From JANMAT01 sp031359995 (GTDB lineage: Bacteria > Actinomycetota > Acidimicrobiia > Acidimicrobiales > Ilumatobacteraceae), in NCBI GenBank assembly GCA_031359995.1, contig JANMAT010000072.1, positions 1 through 43,370 of the forward strand: DNA of 43,370 nt, in the 5' to 3' direction. Shown piece by piece: positions 31,459-38,441 of the stretch. The position numbers were made by a program, and so were the translations under genes. Within the stretch, counting starts at the first letter, position 1. The number at the start of each line of letters is the position of its first letter. Under the pieces are notes generated by a model. It made no database searches. It saw only the letters and a list, made by a program, of their open reading frames with translations, and was not told the DNA's origin.

Positions 31459-31505
31459 GCACTGCCGTCTCCGAGTCCGTTCGGAGTACTGAGAACTTCG
31501 GCGTT

Positions 31506-31553
31506 CCTCAAGGGAACCTGAGACTCGCGGCGGCCTCTTGAGGGAGTCCTGAG
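31506..31553 (-). promoter_or_regulatory. Two related sites before flgB, offset by 31 nt
   Basis: On the minus strand CTCAGGTTCCCTTGAGG (complement of 31506-31522) and CTCAGGACTCCCTCAAG (complement of 31537-31553) share CTCAGG and a CCT(T/C)(A/G)AG-like end. The 31-nt offset is three helical turns. They could be activator sites for the flgB promoter. Confidence 0.35.
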
Positions 31554-31587
31554 TCGGGCGACGTCAGCGGGCCGGAAGTTACGGATC

Positions 31588-31617
31588 GTGTCGGCACGCC
31601 GGCACCCGCGTTCCAGG
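31588..31617 (-). promoter_or_regulatory. Relaxed flagellar-type promoter of the flgB-flgE unit
   Basis: On the minus strand CCTGGAA (complement of 31611-31617), 15 bases, then GCCGACAC (complement of 31588-31595). The -10 is identical to the strong copies, while the -35 differs by one base and the spacing by one. The leader would be ~125 nt. Confidence 0.45.
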
Positions 31618-31661
31618 CCCGGATGGTGTCGCGCCGGTCACAGCACCCCGGACGCGCAACG

Positions 31662-31685
31662 GACCGCCGCATGGTCGCGGCGGTC
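31662..31685 (-). terminator. Perfect 9-bp hairpin after the fliT-like gene
   Basis: GACCGCCGC (31662-31670), loop ATGGTC, GCGGCGGTC (31677-31685), ~65 nt past the stop of the fliT-like gene. Confidence 0.6.
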
Positions 31686-31751
31686 GTTCAACGGGTCTGA
31701 TGGGGGAGTCTGCGGCGGTGCTCAGGCGTCGCTGACTCGGCCTCGCTGGGC

Positions 31752-32084
31752 TCAGCCGACCCACATCATGCGCATCAGGCGCTCGACGGGGGCGAGCGAC
31801 TCGGCCATGCGGTAGCTGGTCACGGCGCGACTGTGGGTCACGAGGTGACGGCGCTCGTCGGTCACCGCGTCGAGCTCGTCGAGGGTGAGCGCGTGTCGCG
31901 TGGCCAGGCGGTCACCGAGCTCGCGCAGCTCCTCGAGATGGCGGTCGACGTCATCGGGTTCGAACACCAGCTCGACGTCGTCAGCCGAGGCCTCGAGCGC
32001 CCGCGCCCATGACTCATCGGAGTCGTCGGCGAGGGCGGCCTCGAGGGCATCGCGCCAGGCGTCGAGCGTGAGCGTCGCGGTCAT
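31752..32084 (-). CDS. FliT-like small helical protein (probable FliD chaperone)
   Basis: A 110-residue acidic, all-helical protein (WRDALEAALADDSDESWARA, then VDRHLEELRELGDRLATRHA). It has no strong family motif that I can read. Position and size (directly after fliS, coupled by an ATGA overlap at 32081-32084) suggest FliT, the export chaperone for the cap protein FliD and a regulator in some bacteria. The ATG at 32084 is preferred because of the overlap. The function remains an inference from context. Confidence 0.6.
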   Translation of the reverse strand: MTATLTLDAWRDALEAALADDSDESWARALEASADDVELVFEPDDVDRHLEELRELGDRLATRHALTLDELDAVTDERRHLVTHSRAVTSYRMAESLAPVERLMRMMWVG

Positions 32085-32479
32085 CGGCAAACGCTGGCTT
32101 CCCATGCCGAGCCCAGCCCGTCGACCGTCGAGCGCACGAACGCGCACCGGCGACTGTCCTTGGCCAGGTTGGCGGCGACGAGCTCGTCGATGCAGAACCG
32201 GTAGAGCGCCGCCAGGTTGCCCGCCAAGCCGGCGACCTCGGCGTTGTCGCTGTCCACGGACAGCATCCCGGTGAGCTCGAGCAGCAACGCCTGGGCCCGC
32301 AGGCTCTCGGCGTTGAAGGTCTCGATCCAACCGGTCTTGCGGGTCTCGGCCGCCCGGACCATGCGGTCGCAGGCGGTGACGATGCGCGCGTACGCCATGC
32401 GGACGATCTCCGCAGGACTGGCGGTCGCGGTGGAGGACGCGGCGTAGGCGCTGTAGCCGGGTGTGGCGAGGGCAGGCAT
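32081..32479 (-). CDS. fliS: Flagellin export chaperone FliS
   Basis: A 132-residue FliS. Family features: GYSAYAASSTATASPAEIVR at the N-terminus, MAYARIVTACDRMVRAAETR, then LTGMLSVDSDNAEVAGLAGN and LAALYRFCIDELVAANLAKD. It binds the C-terminal D0 helix of flagellin before export and, in Bacillus, interacts with FliW. It lies 26 nt after fliD and is coupled to the fliT-like gene. Confidence 0.92.
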   Translation of the reverse strand: MPALATPGYSAYAASSTATASPAEIVRMAYARIVTACDRMVRAAETRKTGWIETFNAESLRAQALLLELTGMLSVDSDNAEVAGLAGNLAALYRFCIDELVAANLAKDSRRCAFVRSTVDGLGSAWEASVCR

Positions 32480-32505
32480 GGGGAATGGGCTCCTTGACGC
32501 TCGGC

Positions 32506-34320
32506 TCAGCCGAGTCTGGCGACAAAGCTGTTGAGCGACGACATCTGGCCTTGCAGGCGGGTGAGCACGGTGTCCATCGATGCGAACTTCTTCTTGAGCA
32601 GGTCTTCCTTCTGCTTCAAGGTGTCGTCGTAGCGATCGATGCGGGTCTGGAGATCCTTCACCTGGCTGTCGAGGCCGGACTTGGCCGTGACGACGACACC
32701 GTTGGTGACGGTGCCACCGACGCGGGACAGGGCGCCGGCCAGGCCATCGGTGATCTGGAAGGTACCGGTGAGGGGGCCGTTGGCCATCTGCGTCGTCGTG
32801 ACGCCGACCGACAGAGCCGCACCCTTGTAGACGATGGACGCGCCCTGGCCGGTCACGGCGGTGCCGTCGATCGTGGCCAGTGCATCCGTACCGGCGGTCG
32901 CGCTCCCACTGAGTCCGAGATCGCTCCCACCGGAGACCGAGAAGGTGTTCCGGGAACCCGGTCGCTTCTCGGTGAGGCTGAACACGCCGCCATCCGCGCC
33001 GGCCTCCATGCTGAGGCCGGAGCGGTTCATTGCCAGCGTCAGGTTCGCCGCCGTCGCGGCGTAGCTCGCCCCGGCGTTGAAGGTGACCGTGGCGGTGCCG
33101 TTGGGCGTCGTCACGGTCATGTTGATCGTCGAGCCGGCCGGCGGCGCTGGGACCGGCACGCCCACGAGGGCGCTGGCACTGGCGATCTGGGTGATCGAGA
33201 TGGCGTGCGGTCCGGGCGTCGAGGTCGACAGCACGGACGTGACGCTCACCCCGGGTATCGACGACGAGCCACCGCGCCCGAGGCTGGCGGTCACCCCGGC
33301 CGGATCACCGGTGAGCGATGCCCGGAGCTTGGCCTCGTCGAAGGCGATGGAGCCGTCGCGGTTGAGCGAGATGCCGAGGGTCGATGCGGGTCGCACCTTC
33401 CCGTCGGTGCCGGTGATGCCCGCGGCGATGGCGTTTCGTGCGGAGTCGGCCAGGGCAATCGCCGTGCTGTCGCCGGCCAGTGGGCCACGAGCGGCGGCGG
33501 TGGCCGCCGTTGCCGTGGTGCGTTTGACCGCCGCGATGAGACCGTTGGTCGCGTCGACCATGGCCTTGACCTTGCCGACGACCGAGTCGTCGTCGCGAGC
33601 GACCGCGACCGACACCGGCGATGCCGTGGGCTGCTTGAGGGTCAGCTCTACGCCGTTCACGAGGTCGATCACGATGTTCGAGGCGCGCTTCACCGTGACG
33701 CCGTCGACCTTGACGGTCGCGTCGACACCGGTGGTGGCCGTCGTCATGCCTGTCCACCCGCTGCCGCCGGCGGTGAAGTTGGCGGCGGCGCCGCTCTTCG
33801 TGGCCGTCAGGATCATCTGGTAGTTGCCGCCGGTGGTCTGAAGCAGCTTGGCCCTGACCCCGACGGCGCTGGCGTTCACGGCGTCGACGAGACCGCCGAT
33901 CGTGCCATCGGTCGACGAGAAGGACGTGGTCGTGCCTCCCGCCGTCAACGACAGCGTGCGGCCTCCGTCGGAGGCGGCCGTGTCGGCGAAGGAGTCGGTG
34001 CTCACCATCGAGTGGGTCGTCGCGAGGTTCACCACCTCGATCGAGCTGGTCGACGATGCGGCGATGCCGGTCACGCGCACGCCGATGGATGCATCGGCGG
34101 ACGAAGTGGCGGTCATCAGCTTCGACAGTGAACCGACGGGCGCGAGCGCATCCGCGGCGTTCTGCATGGAAGTGATCTGGTTGCCGATCTGGGCCCAGGC
34201 GCTCTGCTTGGTCTGCAGCGAGGAGACCCGCTGCTTCAGCTGGTCCTGGGGGATGCGCTCGACGGCCATGAGCTGGCTGACGAGCGACGCGGTGTCGATC
34301 GTGTTCGATATCTGTGGCAT
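32506..34320 (-). CDS. fliD: Flagellar filament cap protein FliD
   Basis: A 604-residue FliD (HAP2), somewhat longer than average. The N-terminal part has DTASLVSQLMAVERIPQDQL and LQTKQSAWAQIGNQITSMQN, the FliD_N signature. The middle contains flagellin-IN-like repeats (IGVRVTGIAASSTSSIEVVN). The C-terminal FliD_C ends in RIDRYDDTLKQKEDLLKKKF then LTRLQGQMSSLNSFVARLG. It forms the cap that folds flagellin at the filament tip. It follows the fliC terminator hairpin; fliS and the fliT-like gene are downstream. Confidence 0.96.
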   Translation of the reverse strand: MPQISNTIDTASLVSQLMAVERIPQDQLKQRVSSLQTKQSAWAQIGNQITSMQNAADALAPVGSLSKLMTATSSADASIGVRVTGIAASSTSSIEVVNLATTHSMVSTDSFADTAASDGGRTLSLTAGGTTTSFSSTDGTIGGLVDAVNASAVGVRAKLLQTTGGNYQMILTATKSGAAANFTAGGSGWTGMTTATTGVDATVKVDGVTVKRASNIVIDLVNGVELTLKQPTASPVSVAVARDDDSVVGKVKAMVDATNGLIAAVKRTTATAATAAARGPLAGDSTAIALADSARNAIAAGITGTDGKVRPASTLGISLNRDGSIAFDEAKLRASLTGDPAGVTASLGRGGSSSIPGVSVTSVLSTSTPGPHAISITQIASASALVGVPVPAPPAGSTINMTVTTPNGTATVTFNAGASYAATAANLTLAMNRSGLSMEAGADGGVFSLTEKRPGSRNTFSVSGGSDLGLSGSATAGTDALATIDGTAVTGQGASIVYKGAALSVGVTTTQMANGPLTGTFQITDGLAGALSRVGGTVTNGVVVTAKSGLDSQVKDLQTRIDRYDDTLKQKEDLLKKKFASMDTVLTRLQGQMSSLNSFVARLG

Positions 34321-34351
34321 CGTCGCTCACGTCCCGTCATCTGCGACCTGA

Positions 34352-34378
34352 GCCCCGCCCGCCGGTGGCGGGCGGGGC
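34352..34378 (-). terminator. Perfect 12-bp hairpin after fliC
   Basis: GCCCCGCCCGCC (34352-34363), loop GGT, GGCGGGCGGGGC (34367-34378), 32 nt past the fliC stop and ~32 nt before the fliD start. It probably limits read-through from the strongly expressed flagellin gene into fliD. Confidence 0.8.
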
Positions 34379-34409
34379 GTCGGTCATGGTGATGCCGCGT
34401 CCGGCGTCG

Positions 34410-35243
34410 TCAGCCCCGCAGGAGGCTGAGGATGCTCTGCGGGGCCTGGTTGGCCTGAGCGAGCATGGAGGTGCCCGCCTGGCTGAGGATCTGGGAGCGG
34501 GTGAAGTTGACCATCTCGGTCGCCATGTCCACGTCGCGGATCCGGCTCTCCGAAGCGGTCAGGTTCTCCACGGCCACACCCAGGTTGGCCACGGTGTGCT
34601 CGAGACGGTTCTGCGACGCACCGAGGCTGCCACGGACCTTCGACACGTCAGCGATGGCCGTGTCGATGGCCGTGATGGCCGCCGTCGCACCCGAGAGCGA
34701 CGTGAGGTTGATCGAGAGGGCGGCGGAGAACACGCCGGTCGCGGTCGGGTCGAGCGAGAAGTTCTGCGTGATGGCGCTCAGGGTGTCGCTGGCGTGGGCA
34801 CCGACCTGGAAGGCCAGGTTGGTGGTGCTGTAGTCAGCGAACACGGCGTTGCCCGAGAAGGTCGTGCGGGCGCCGATGCCCTTGATCTCCGCCACGAGGG
34901 AGTCGACTTCGGCCTGCTCGGCCACACCCTTGTCGCCGGTGCCGCCGTTGGCCGCCTGCACGGCCAGTTCACGCATGCGCTGCAGCATGCTGTGGACCTC
35001 GGTGAGGGCGCCTTCTGTCGTCTGGATGTAGCTGATGCCGTCCTGAGCGTTGCGCTGGGCCTGCGTGTTGCCCCGGATCTCGGCCCGGAGGCCTTCCGAG
35101 ATCGACAGACCGGCTGCGTCATCGGCGGCGCGGTTCACGCGGTAGCCGGACGACAGCTTCTCGAGCGACTTGCTCATGTTCTCGTTGCTCACCATCAGGT
35201 TGCGCGAGGCGTTGATGGCGGCGATGTTGGCGTTGATACGCAT
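34410..35243 (-). CDS. fliC: Flagellin FliC
   Basis: A 277-residue flagellin. The conserved D0/D1 N-terminus reads MRINANIAAINASRNLMVSN with KLSSGYRVNRAADDAAGLSI and IQTTEGALTEVHSMLQRMRE. The C-terminal D1/D0 reads LGASQNRLEHTVANLGVAVE and RDVDMATEMVNFTRSQILSQ then QAPQSILSLLRG. Only ~50 residues separate the conserved blocks, so the outer D2/D3 domains are missing and the filament is of the minimal type. It has its own flagellar-type promoter and a structured leader with GGA motifs. GGAGGT lies 10 nt before the ATG. Confidence 0.98.
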   Translation of the reverse strand: MRINANIAAINASRNLMVSNENMSKSLEKLSSGYRVNRAADDAAGLSISEGLRAEIRGNTQAQRNAQDGISYIQTTEGALTEVHSMLQRMRELAVQAANGGTGDKGVAEQAEVDSLVAEIKGIGARTTFSGNAVFADYSTTNLAFQVGAHASDTLSAITQNFSLDPTATGVFSAALSINLTSLSGATAAITAIDTAIADVSKVRGSLGASQNRLEHTVANLGVAVENLTASESRIRDVDMATEMVNFTRSQILSQAGTSMLAQANQAPQSILSLLRG

Positions 35244-35307
35244 TGGTGGTGTTACCTCCGTGTAGGTCCACGGACCTTGCGGTCCGGGGTGCCGGTTCCC
35301 TCCGGCA
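35244..35307 (-). promoter_or_regulatory. fliC leader with two candidate CsrA-binding sites
   Basis: The ~64-nt leader has hairpin 1 (complement of 35290-35307), TGCCGG/AGGGAA/CCGGCA, with GGA in the loop. Hairpin 2 (35271-35286) is CGGACC/GCAA/GGTCCG with a GNRA loop. The Shine-Dalgarno is embedded in CTACACGGAGGTAA (complement of 35252-35265), which matches the CsrA consensus RUACARGGAUGU at 9 of 12 positions. One site in a hairpin plus one over the Shine-Dalgarno sequence mirrors the Bacillus hag leader. Confidence 0.6.
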
Positions 35308-35312
35308 GCGGG

Positions 35313-35342
35313 GGTGTCGGCCCACCGACACGGGGTTCAAGG
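35313..35342 (-). promoter_or_regulatory. Flagellar-type promoter of fliC
   Basis: On the minus strand CCTTGAACCCCG (complement of 35331-35342), 9 bases, then GCCGACACC (complement of 35313-35321). It is the clearest copy of the motif shared with 8926-8955 and 21021-21050. The -10 resembles sigma28 GCCGATAA and TGAA replaces TAAA at the -35. Confidence 0.8.
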
Positions 35343-35352
35343 GCCGTGTCGG
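35325..35352. repeat. Perfect inverted repeat around the fliC -35 element
   Basis: CCGACACGG (35325-35333), 10 bases, CCGTGTCGG (35344-35352). It lies 22 nt past the stop of the sigma gene and encloses the fliC -35, so it may be the terminator of the former, an operator of the latter, or both. Confidence 0.7.
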
Positions 35353-35373
35353 AATTCTTCGGGCCGGGGTTCG

Positions 35374-36798
35374 TCAGGCGGCTGCCCGACGGAGCTCTTC
35401 ACCCACGGAGCTCAACTTTCTCCACGCCCGGCGCAGGGCCGCCCGGGCCTCGGCTCGACCGTCGAGACCGAAGTCCACGGCGATCTCTGGGAGCTCGTCG
35501 GCACCGCCGCCGTGCACGCCCGTACGGGCGCACCAGACGTCGGCTTCGAGCTCGCTCAGACCATGTGCGGCGAAGGTCTGCTCCAGGAAGAGCTCGACCT
35601 CCACCGCGTCGAAGCGGTGGTCGCGGTCAGCGACCAGGATGTCGGCCATCGTGGCGTCGCTCTCGTTGCCCGCGGGGGCGTCGAGGGCGAGATCGGGGAG
35701 ATCGCAGTGGCGCTGGGCCCGCTCGATCTCGGCGAGCGACGACCGCGGCGCGACCACGAACAGGCCGGCGTCGCGGGCCATGGTCTTCAGCTCGGGGTCG
35801 CCGCCGGCAGGCAGGTAGACGGCGCGGCCGTCGTCGAGCATCGCCTGCAGGAGCTCGGTACCCGACTCGCGGTCGGTCGCCCGGTGGGCCTGCACGAGGC
35901 GGGTCACGCCGGCGGCGAACGCCATGTCACGGGCGACGGCGGCCGGGTGGCGGAGACGATCCCCGGGCGTGCCGCGGAACCAGCTGAGGAGCTGGCGGAA
36001 CTCGACGGAGATGCCGGTGATGGCGGCGATCTCGGCCTTGATGGCGTTGCCGACCTCGCGCATGGCGACCTTCGACCATGCCGCCGTGCTCGGTCGCCGC
36101 GAGGCAGGTCCGGCGTAGCGGCGGGAGGCCAGCTCGAGGATGCGCTGCAGGGCGACCTGCTCCAGGTCCTCCACGTCGATGGCGACGGCGTCGTTGACGA
36201 GCTGGCGGCGGTACTGCCCGACGACCTTGTGGACGAGGCCGCGCTGGGAGTACATCAGCTCGCCTCGGGCGGCCTCGCCGTCGTACAGGGCCCGGCTCGC
36301 CGATCGGGTCAGGCGGGGTCCGCTGAGGCGGGGCACCAGCACCGAACGGGGCAGCTGGTCGAACCAGGCGAGCTCGTCGGGCGTGAGCACGTGGCCCTCG
36401 GCCGTGTGGAGCTGCCACTCGGCGGGGGGCACGTCGGCGCCGGCGTCGTCGGCGACGACGACGCAGAAGCGCCCGTCGGCCTCGGCCACCCACGTGTCGC
36501 GGCTGCCGTCGTCGTAGCCGACGCGAACCTTGTAGGTGACCCACGTGGCGCCCACTGGGAACAGGCCGGGCTCGTGGCTCACCTCGGCCGCCCAGGCCCG
36601 TCGGGTGATCACGACCGTCGGGAACCGGTGCAGACCGGCCGCCGGGTAGGCGAGGCGGTTGCGCAGGGCCGCGGCGGTGCGCATGCGGGCGAAGATGTCT
36701 TCGAGCTCCACCAGGCGGTCGCGGGCGGGTCCGGCCCAGGCGGGCAGAGTCCCGCCGTCATCCGGTCGGTCGATCACGGGAGCGGTGGTCAGCGGCAC
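35374..36798 (-). CDS. Atypical sigma70-family factor with 165-residue N-terminal extension (candidate flagellar sigma)
   Basis: A 474-residue protein. Residues ~177-257 match sigma region 2: LMYSQRGLVHKVVGQYRRQL, the core-binding AIDVEDLEQVALQRILELAS, then TAAWSKVAMREVGNAIKAEI. Residues ~335-395 resemble region 3 (ELKTMARDAGL, then LALDAPAGNESDATMADILV). Residues ~402-465 resemble region 4 (LSELEADVWCARTG, DELPEIAVDFGLDGRAEARA, LRRAWRKL). The first 165 residues are unlike known FliA proteins and contain FPTVVITRRAWAAE and VTYKVRVGYDDGSRDTWVAE stretches. It lies directly upstream of fliC and divergent from phr. The GTG at 36798 has no Shine-Dalgarno sequence and is 8 nt from a sigma28-like -10, so a leaderless mRNA is possible. 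It is the best candidate for the reader of the flagellar promoters here. Confidence 0.75.
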   Translation of the reverse strand: MPLTTAPVIDRPDDGGTLPAWAGPARDRLVELEDIFARMRTAAALRNRLAYPAAGLHRFPTVVITRRAWAAEVSHEPGLFPVGATWVTYKVRVGYDDGSRDTWVAEADGRFCVVVADDAGADVPPAEWQLHTAEGHVLTPDELAWFDQLPRSVLVPRLSGPRLTRSASRALYDGEAARGELMYSQRGLVHKVVGQYRRQLVNDAVAIDVEDLEQVALQRILELASRRYAGPASRRPSTAAWSKVAMREVGNAIKAEIAAITGISVEFRQLLSWFRGTPGDRLRHPAAVARDMAFAAGVTRLVQAHRATDRESGTELLQAMLDDGRAVYLPAGGDPELKTMARDAGLFVVAPRSSLAEIERAQRHCDLPDLALDAPAGNESDATMADILVADRDHRFDAVEVELFLEQTFAAHGLSELEADVWCARTGVHGGGADELPEIAVDFGLDGRAEARAALRRAWRKLSSVGEELRRAAA

Positions 36799-36805
36799 GC
36801 TTGGG

Positions 36806-36833
36806 TTATCGACGGGCTAAGACACCAGCTTTA
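36806..36833 (-). promoter_or_regulatory. Candidate sigma28-like promoter of the sigma gene
   Basis: On the minus strand TAAA (complement of 36830-36833), 16 bases, GTCGATAA (complement of 36806-36813), close to the classical TAAA-N15-GCCGATAA. Transcription would start at about the GTG start codon, giving a leaderless message and possibly autoregulation. Confidence 0.5.
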
Positions 36834-36846
36834 GAACTTCAAGCTG
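36826..36846. promoter_or_regulatory. 21-bp dyad upstream of the sigma gene
   Basis: CAGCTT (36826-36831), 9 bases, AAGCTG (36841-36846), overlapping the TAAA element of the candidate promoter. It is operator-like in size and position between the divergent sigma and phr genes. Confidence 0.4.
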
Positions 36847-37023
36847 TTTGTCACGTTCGGGTTCAGGCGGGCTCTGGGAACCCTCAACGCGGGGCGCGAC
36901 CAGGGATTTCAGGTCGCTGGATGCTCACGATCCGTTGACGATCCGCGGGTGCCTTGACGAACTCTTGAGGACTTTGCGGGCTCGATCGGGCATCTGGCCC
37001 GCACGATCGCCACACTGGCGGCG

Positions 37024-38400
37024 ATGTCCCGCCCGTCCGTCTGCTGGTTCCGTCGCGACCTCCGCCTGGCCGACAACCCCGCCCTCGCCGCCGCGGCCGC
37101 CGACGGGCCGGTGGTCCCGTTGTTCGTCCTCGACCCCGTGTTCCTCACCCGCGCCGGCGCACCCCGGTTGGCGTTCCTGCTCGCCTGCCTGCGCTCGCTC
37201 GACGCGTCCATGGGCGGCGCGCTGGTGGTGCGCCACGGCGACCCCGCCGCGGTCGTACCCACCTTCGCCGCCGACCTCGGCGCCGTCCGTGTGGTGGCCG
37301 CCGACGACGGCGGGGTCTACGGCCAGCGACGTGACGCCCTGGTCGCCGCGCGCCTGCGGGCCGACGGGCGCCACCTCACGCTGACGGGGTCGCCCTACGC
37401 CGTGCCGCCGGGCCGCGTGCGCAAGGGCGACGGCACGCCCTACGCCGTGTTCACGCCGTTCCGGCGGACCTGGGAGGCGACCGGCTGGGACGCGCCGCAA
37501 CCGGCGCCGTCCGTGGACTGGCTCGGCGCCCCGGCTGTCTCGTGCGACGGCATCCCGGCCCTGGCCGCGGTGGAGGCGCTGCCTGAGACCGTGCGGGCCG
37601 CCCTGCCGGCGCCGGGCGAGGCGGCCGCTCACGATCGTCTCGACGTCTTCCTGGTCGAGGCGCTGGCCGGCTACCGGGAGCAGCGCGACCTGCCCGCGGT
37701 CGACGGCACCAGCCGTCTTTCGGCCCACCTGCGCTTCGGCACCGTCCATCCCCGCCAGGTGCTGGCCCACCTGGGCGACGGGCCCGGCGCCTCCACGTTC
37801 CGGTCCGAGCTGGCTTGGCGCGAGTTCTACGCCGATGTGTGGCGCAACCGGCCCCGGTCGGGCTGGCACAACCTGCAGCAGCGGATGGACGCCATGGCGC
37901 TCGACACCGACGCCGCCGCCCGCCGACGGTTCGCGGCGTGGGCCGCGGGCCGCACCGGGTACCCCTTCGTCGATGCCGGCATGCGCCAGTTGCTGGCCAC
38001 CGGCTGGATGCACAACCGGGTCCGCATGGTGGTGGCCAGCTTCCTCGTGAAGGACCTGCACCTGCCGTGGCAGTGGGGCGCGGCCCACTTCCTGCGCCAC
38101 CTCGTCGACGGCGATCTGGCGTCCAACAACCACGGCTGGCAATGGGCGGCGGGCACGGGCACCGATGCGGCGCCGTACTTTCGGGTGTTCAACCCCGTCA
38201 GCCAGGGCCAGAAGTTCGACCCGGCCGGGGCCTACGTGCGCCATTGGGTGCCAGAACTGGCCGTGGTGGCCGACCGGTACGTCCACGCCCCGTGGACGGC
38301 GCCCCAGGGCCTTCCCCTGGGCGCCGAGGGCCCCATGGTCGACCACGCAACCGAGCGTGACGAGGCCCTCGCCCGGTACGCCGCCACCGGCGCGGCCTAG
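37024..38400 (+). CDS. phr: Class I deoxyribodipyrimidine photolyase
   Basis: A 458-residue photolyase. The N-terminal alpha/beta antenna domain starts with VCWFRRDLRLADNPALAAAA. The C-terminal FAD domain contains the signature MHNRVRMVVASFLVKDLHLP, then GDLASNNHGWQWAAGTGTDA and APYFRVFNPVSQGQKFDPAG, very close to E. coli PhrB. It uses blue light to split cyclobutane pyrimidine dimers; the conserved NNHGWQW fits DNA repair rather than a cryptochrome. The ATG at 37024 has no strong Shine-Dalgarno sequence. It is transcribed away from the flagellar cluster and ends in a hairpin. Confidence 0.96.
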   Translation: MSRPSVCWFRRDLRLADNPALAAAAADGPVVPLFVLDPVFLTRAGAPRLAFLLACLRSLDASMGGALVVRHGDPAAVVPTFAADLGAVRVVAADDGGVYGQRRDALVAARLRADGRHLTLTGSPYAVPPGRVRKGDGTPYAVFTPFRRTWEATGWDAPQPAPSVDWLGAPAVSCDGIPALAAVEALPETVRAALPAPGEAAAHDRLDVFLVEALAGYREQRDLPAVDGTSRLSAHLRFGTVHPRQVLAHLGDGPGASTFRSELAWREFYADVWRNRPRSGWHNLQQRMDAMALDTDAAARRRFAAWAAGRTGYPFVDAGMRQLLATGWMHNRVRMVVASFLVKDLHLPWQWGAAHFLRHLVDGDLASNNHGWQWAAGTGTDAAPYFRVFNPVSQGQKFDPAGAYVRHWVPELAVVADRYVHAPWTAPQGLPLGAEGPMVDHATERDEALARYAATGAA

Positions 38401-38410
38401 CGCCGGTGGC
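38383..38410 (+). terminator. 11-bp hairpin spanning the phr stop
   Basis: GCCACCGGCGC (38383-38393), loop GGCCTA, GCGCCGGTGGC (38400-38410) is a perfect stem that includes the TAG stop. It separates phr from the heat-shock block. Confidence 0.65.
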
Positions 38411-38441
38411 GCTCGTTCGGGTGCCGTTCGCCGCGTCGGCG

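Larger units (their letters stand above)
31459..31751. other. Promoter/terminator region between fliT-like gene and flgB
   Basis: This 293-nt region has no supported gene. It holds a perfect hairpin after the fliD-fliS-fliT unit (31662-31685), a relaxed flagellar-type promoter (31588-31617), and two related elements around 31506-31522 and 31535-31553 offset by 31 nt. Confidence 0.7.
36799..37023. other. Divergent intergenic region between sigma gene and phr
   Basis: A 225-nt region with no gene. Besides the sigma promoter and dyad it carries TTGACGA twice (36935-36941 and 36954-36960, offset 19). These may be -35 elements or regulator sites for phr; no matching -10 is convincing. Confidence 0.5.

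Noticed and set aside
30683..31462. Longer flgC reading frame running through flgB
   Set aside because: The extra N-terminal part is Arg/Asp/His-rich, out-of-frame flgB; the GTG at 31087 with a GTGA overlap fits FlgC length and signature.
31459..31751. Possible sigma54 promoter before flgB
   Set aside because: No TGGCAC-N5-TTGC pattern was found, and sigma54 is not expected in Actinobacteria.
35244..35307. c-di-GMP riboswitch in the fliC leader (GNRA-capped hairpin)
   Set aside because: The leader is too short for the three-helix GEMM fold and lacks the conserved junction; CsrA sites explain it better.
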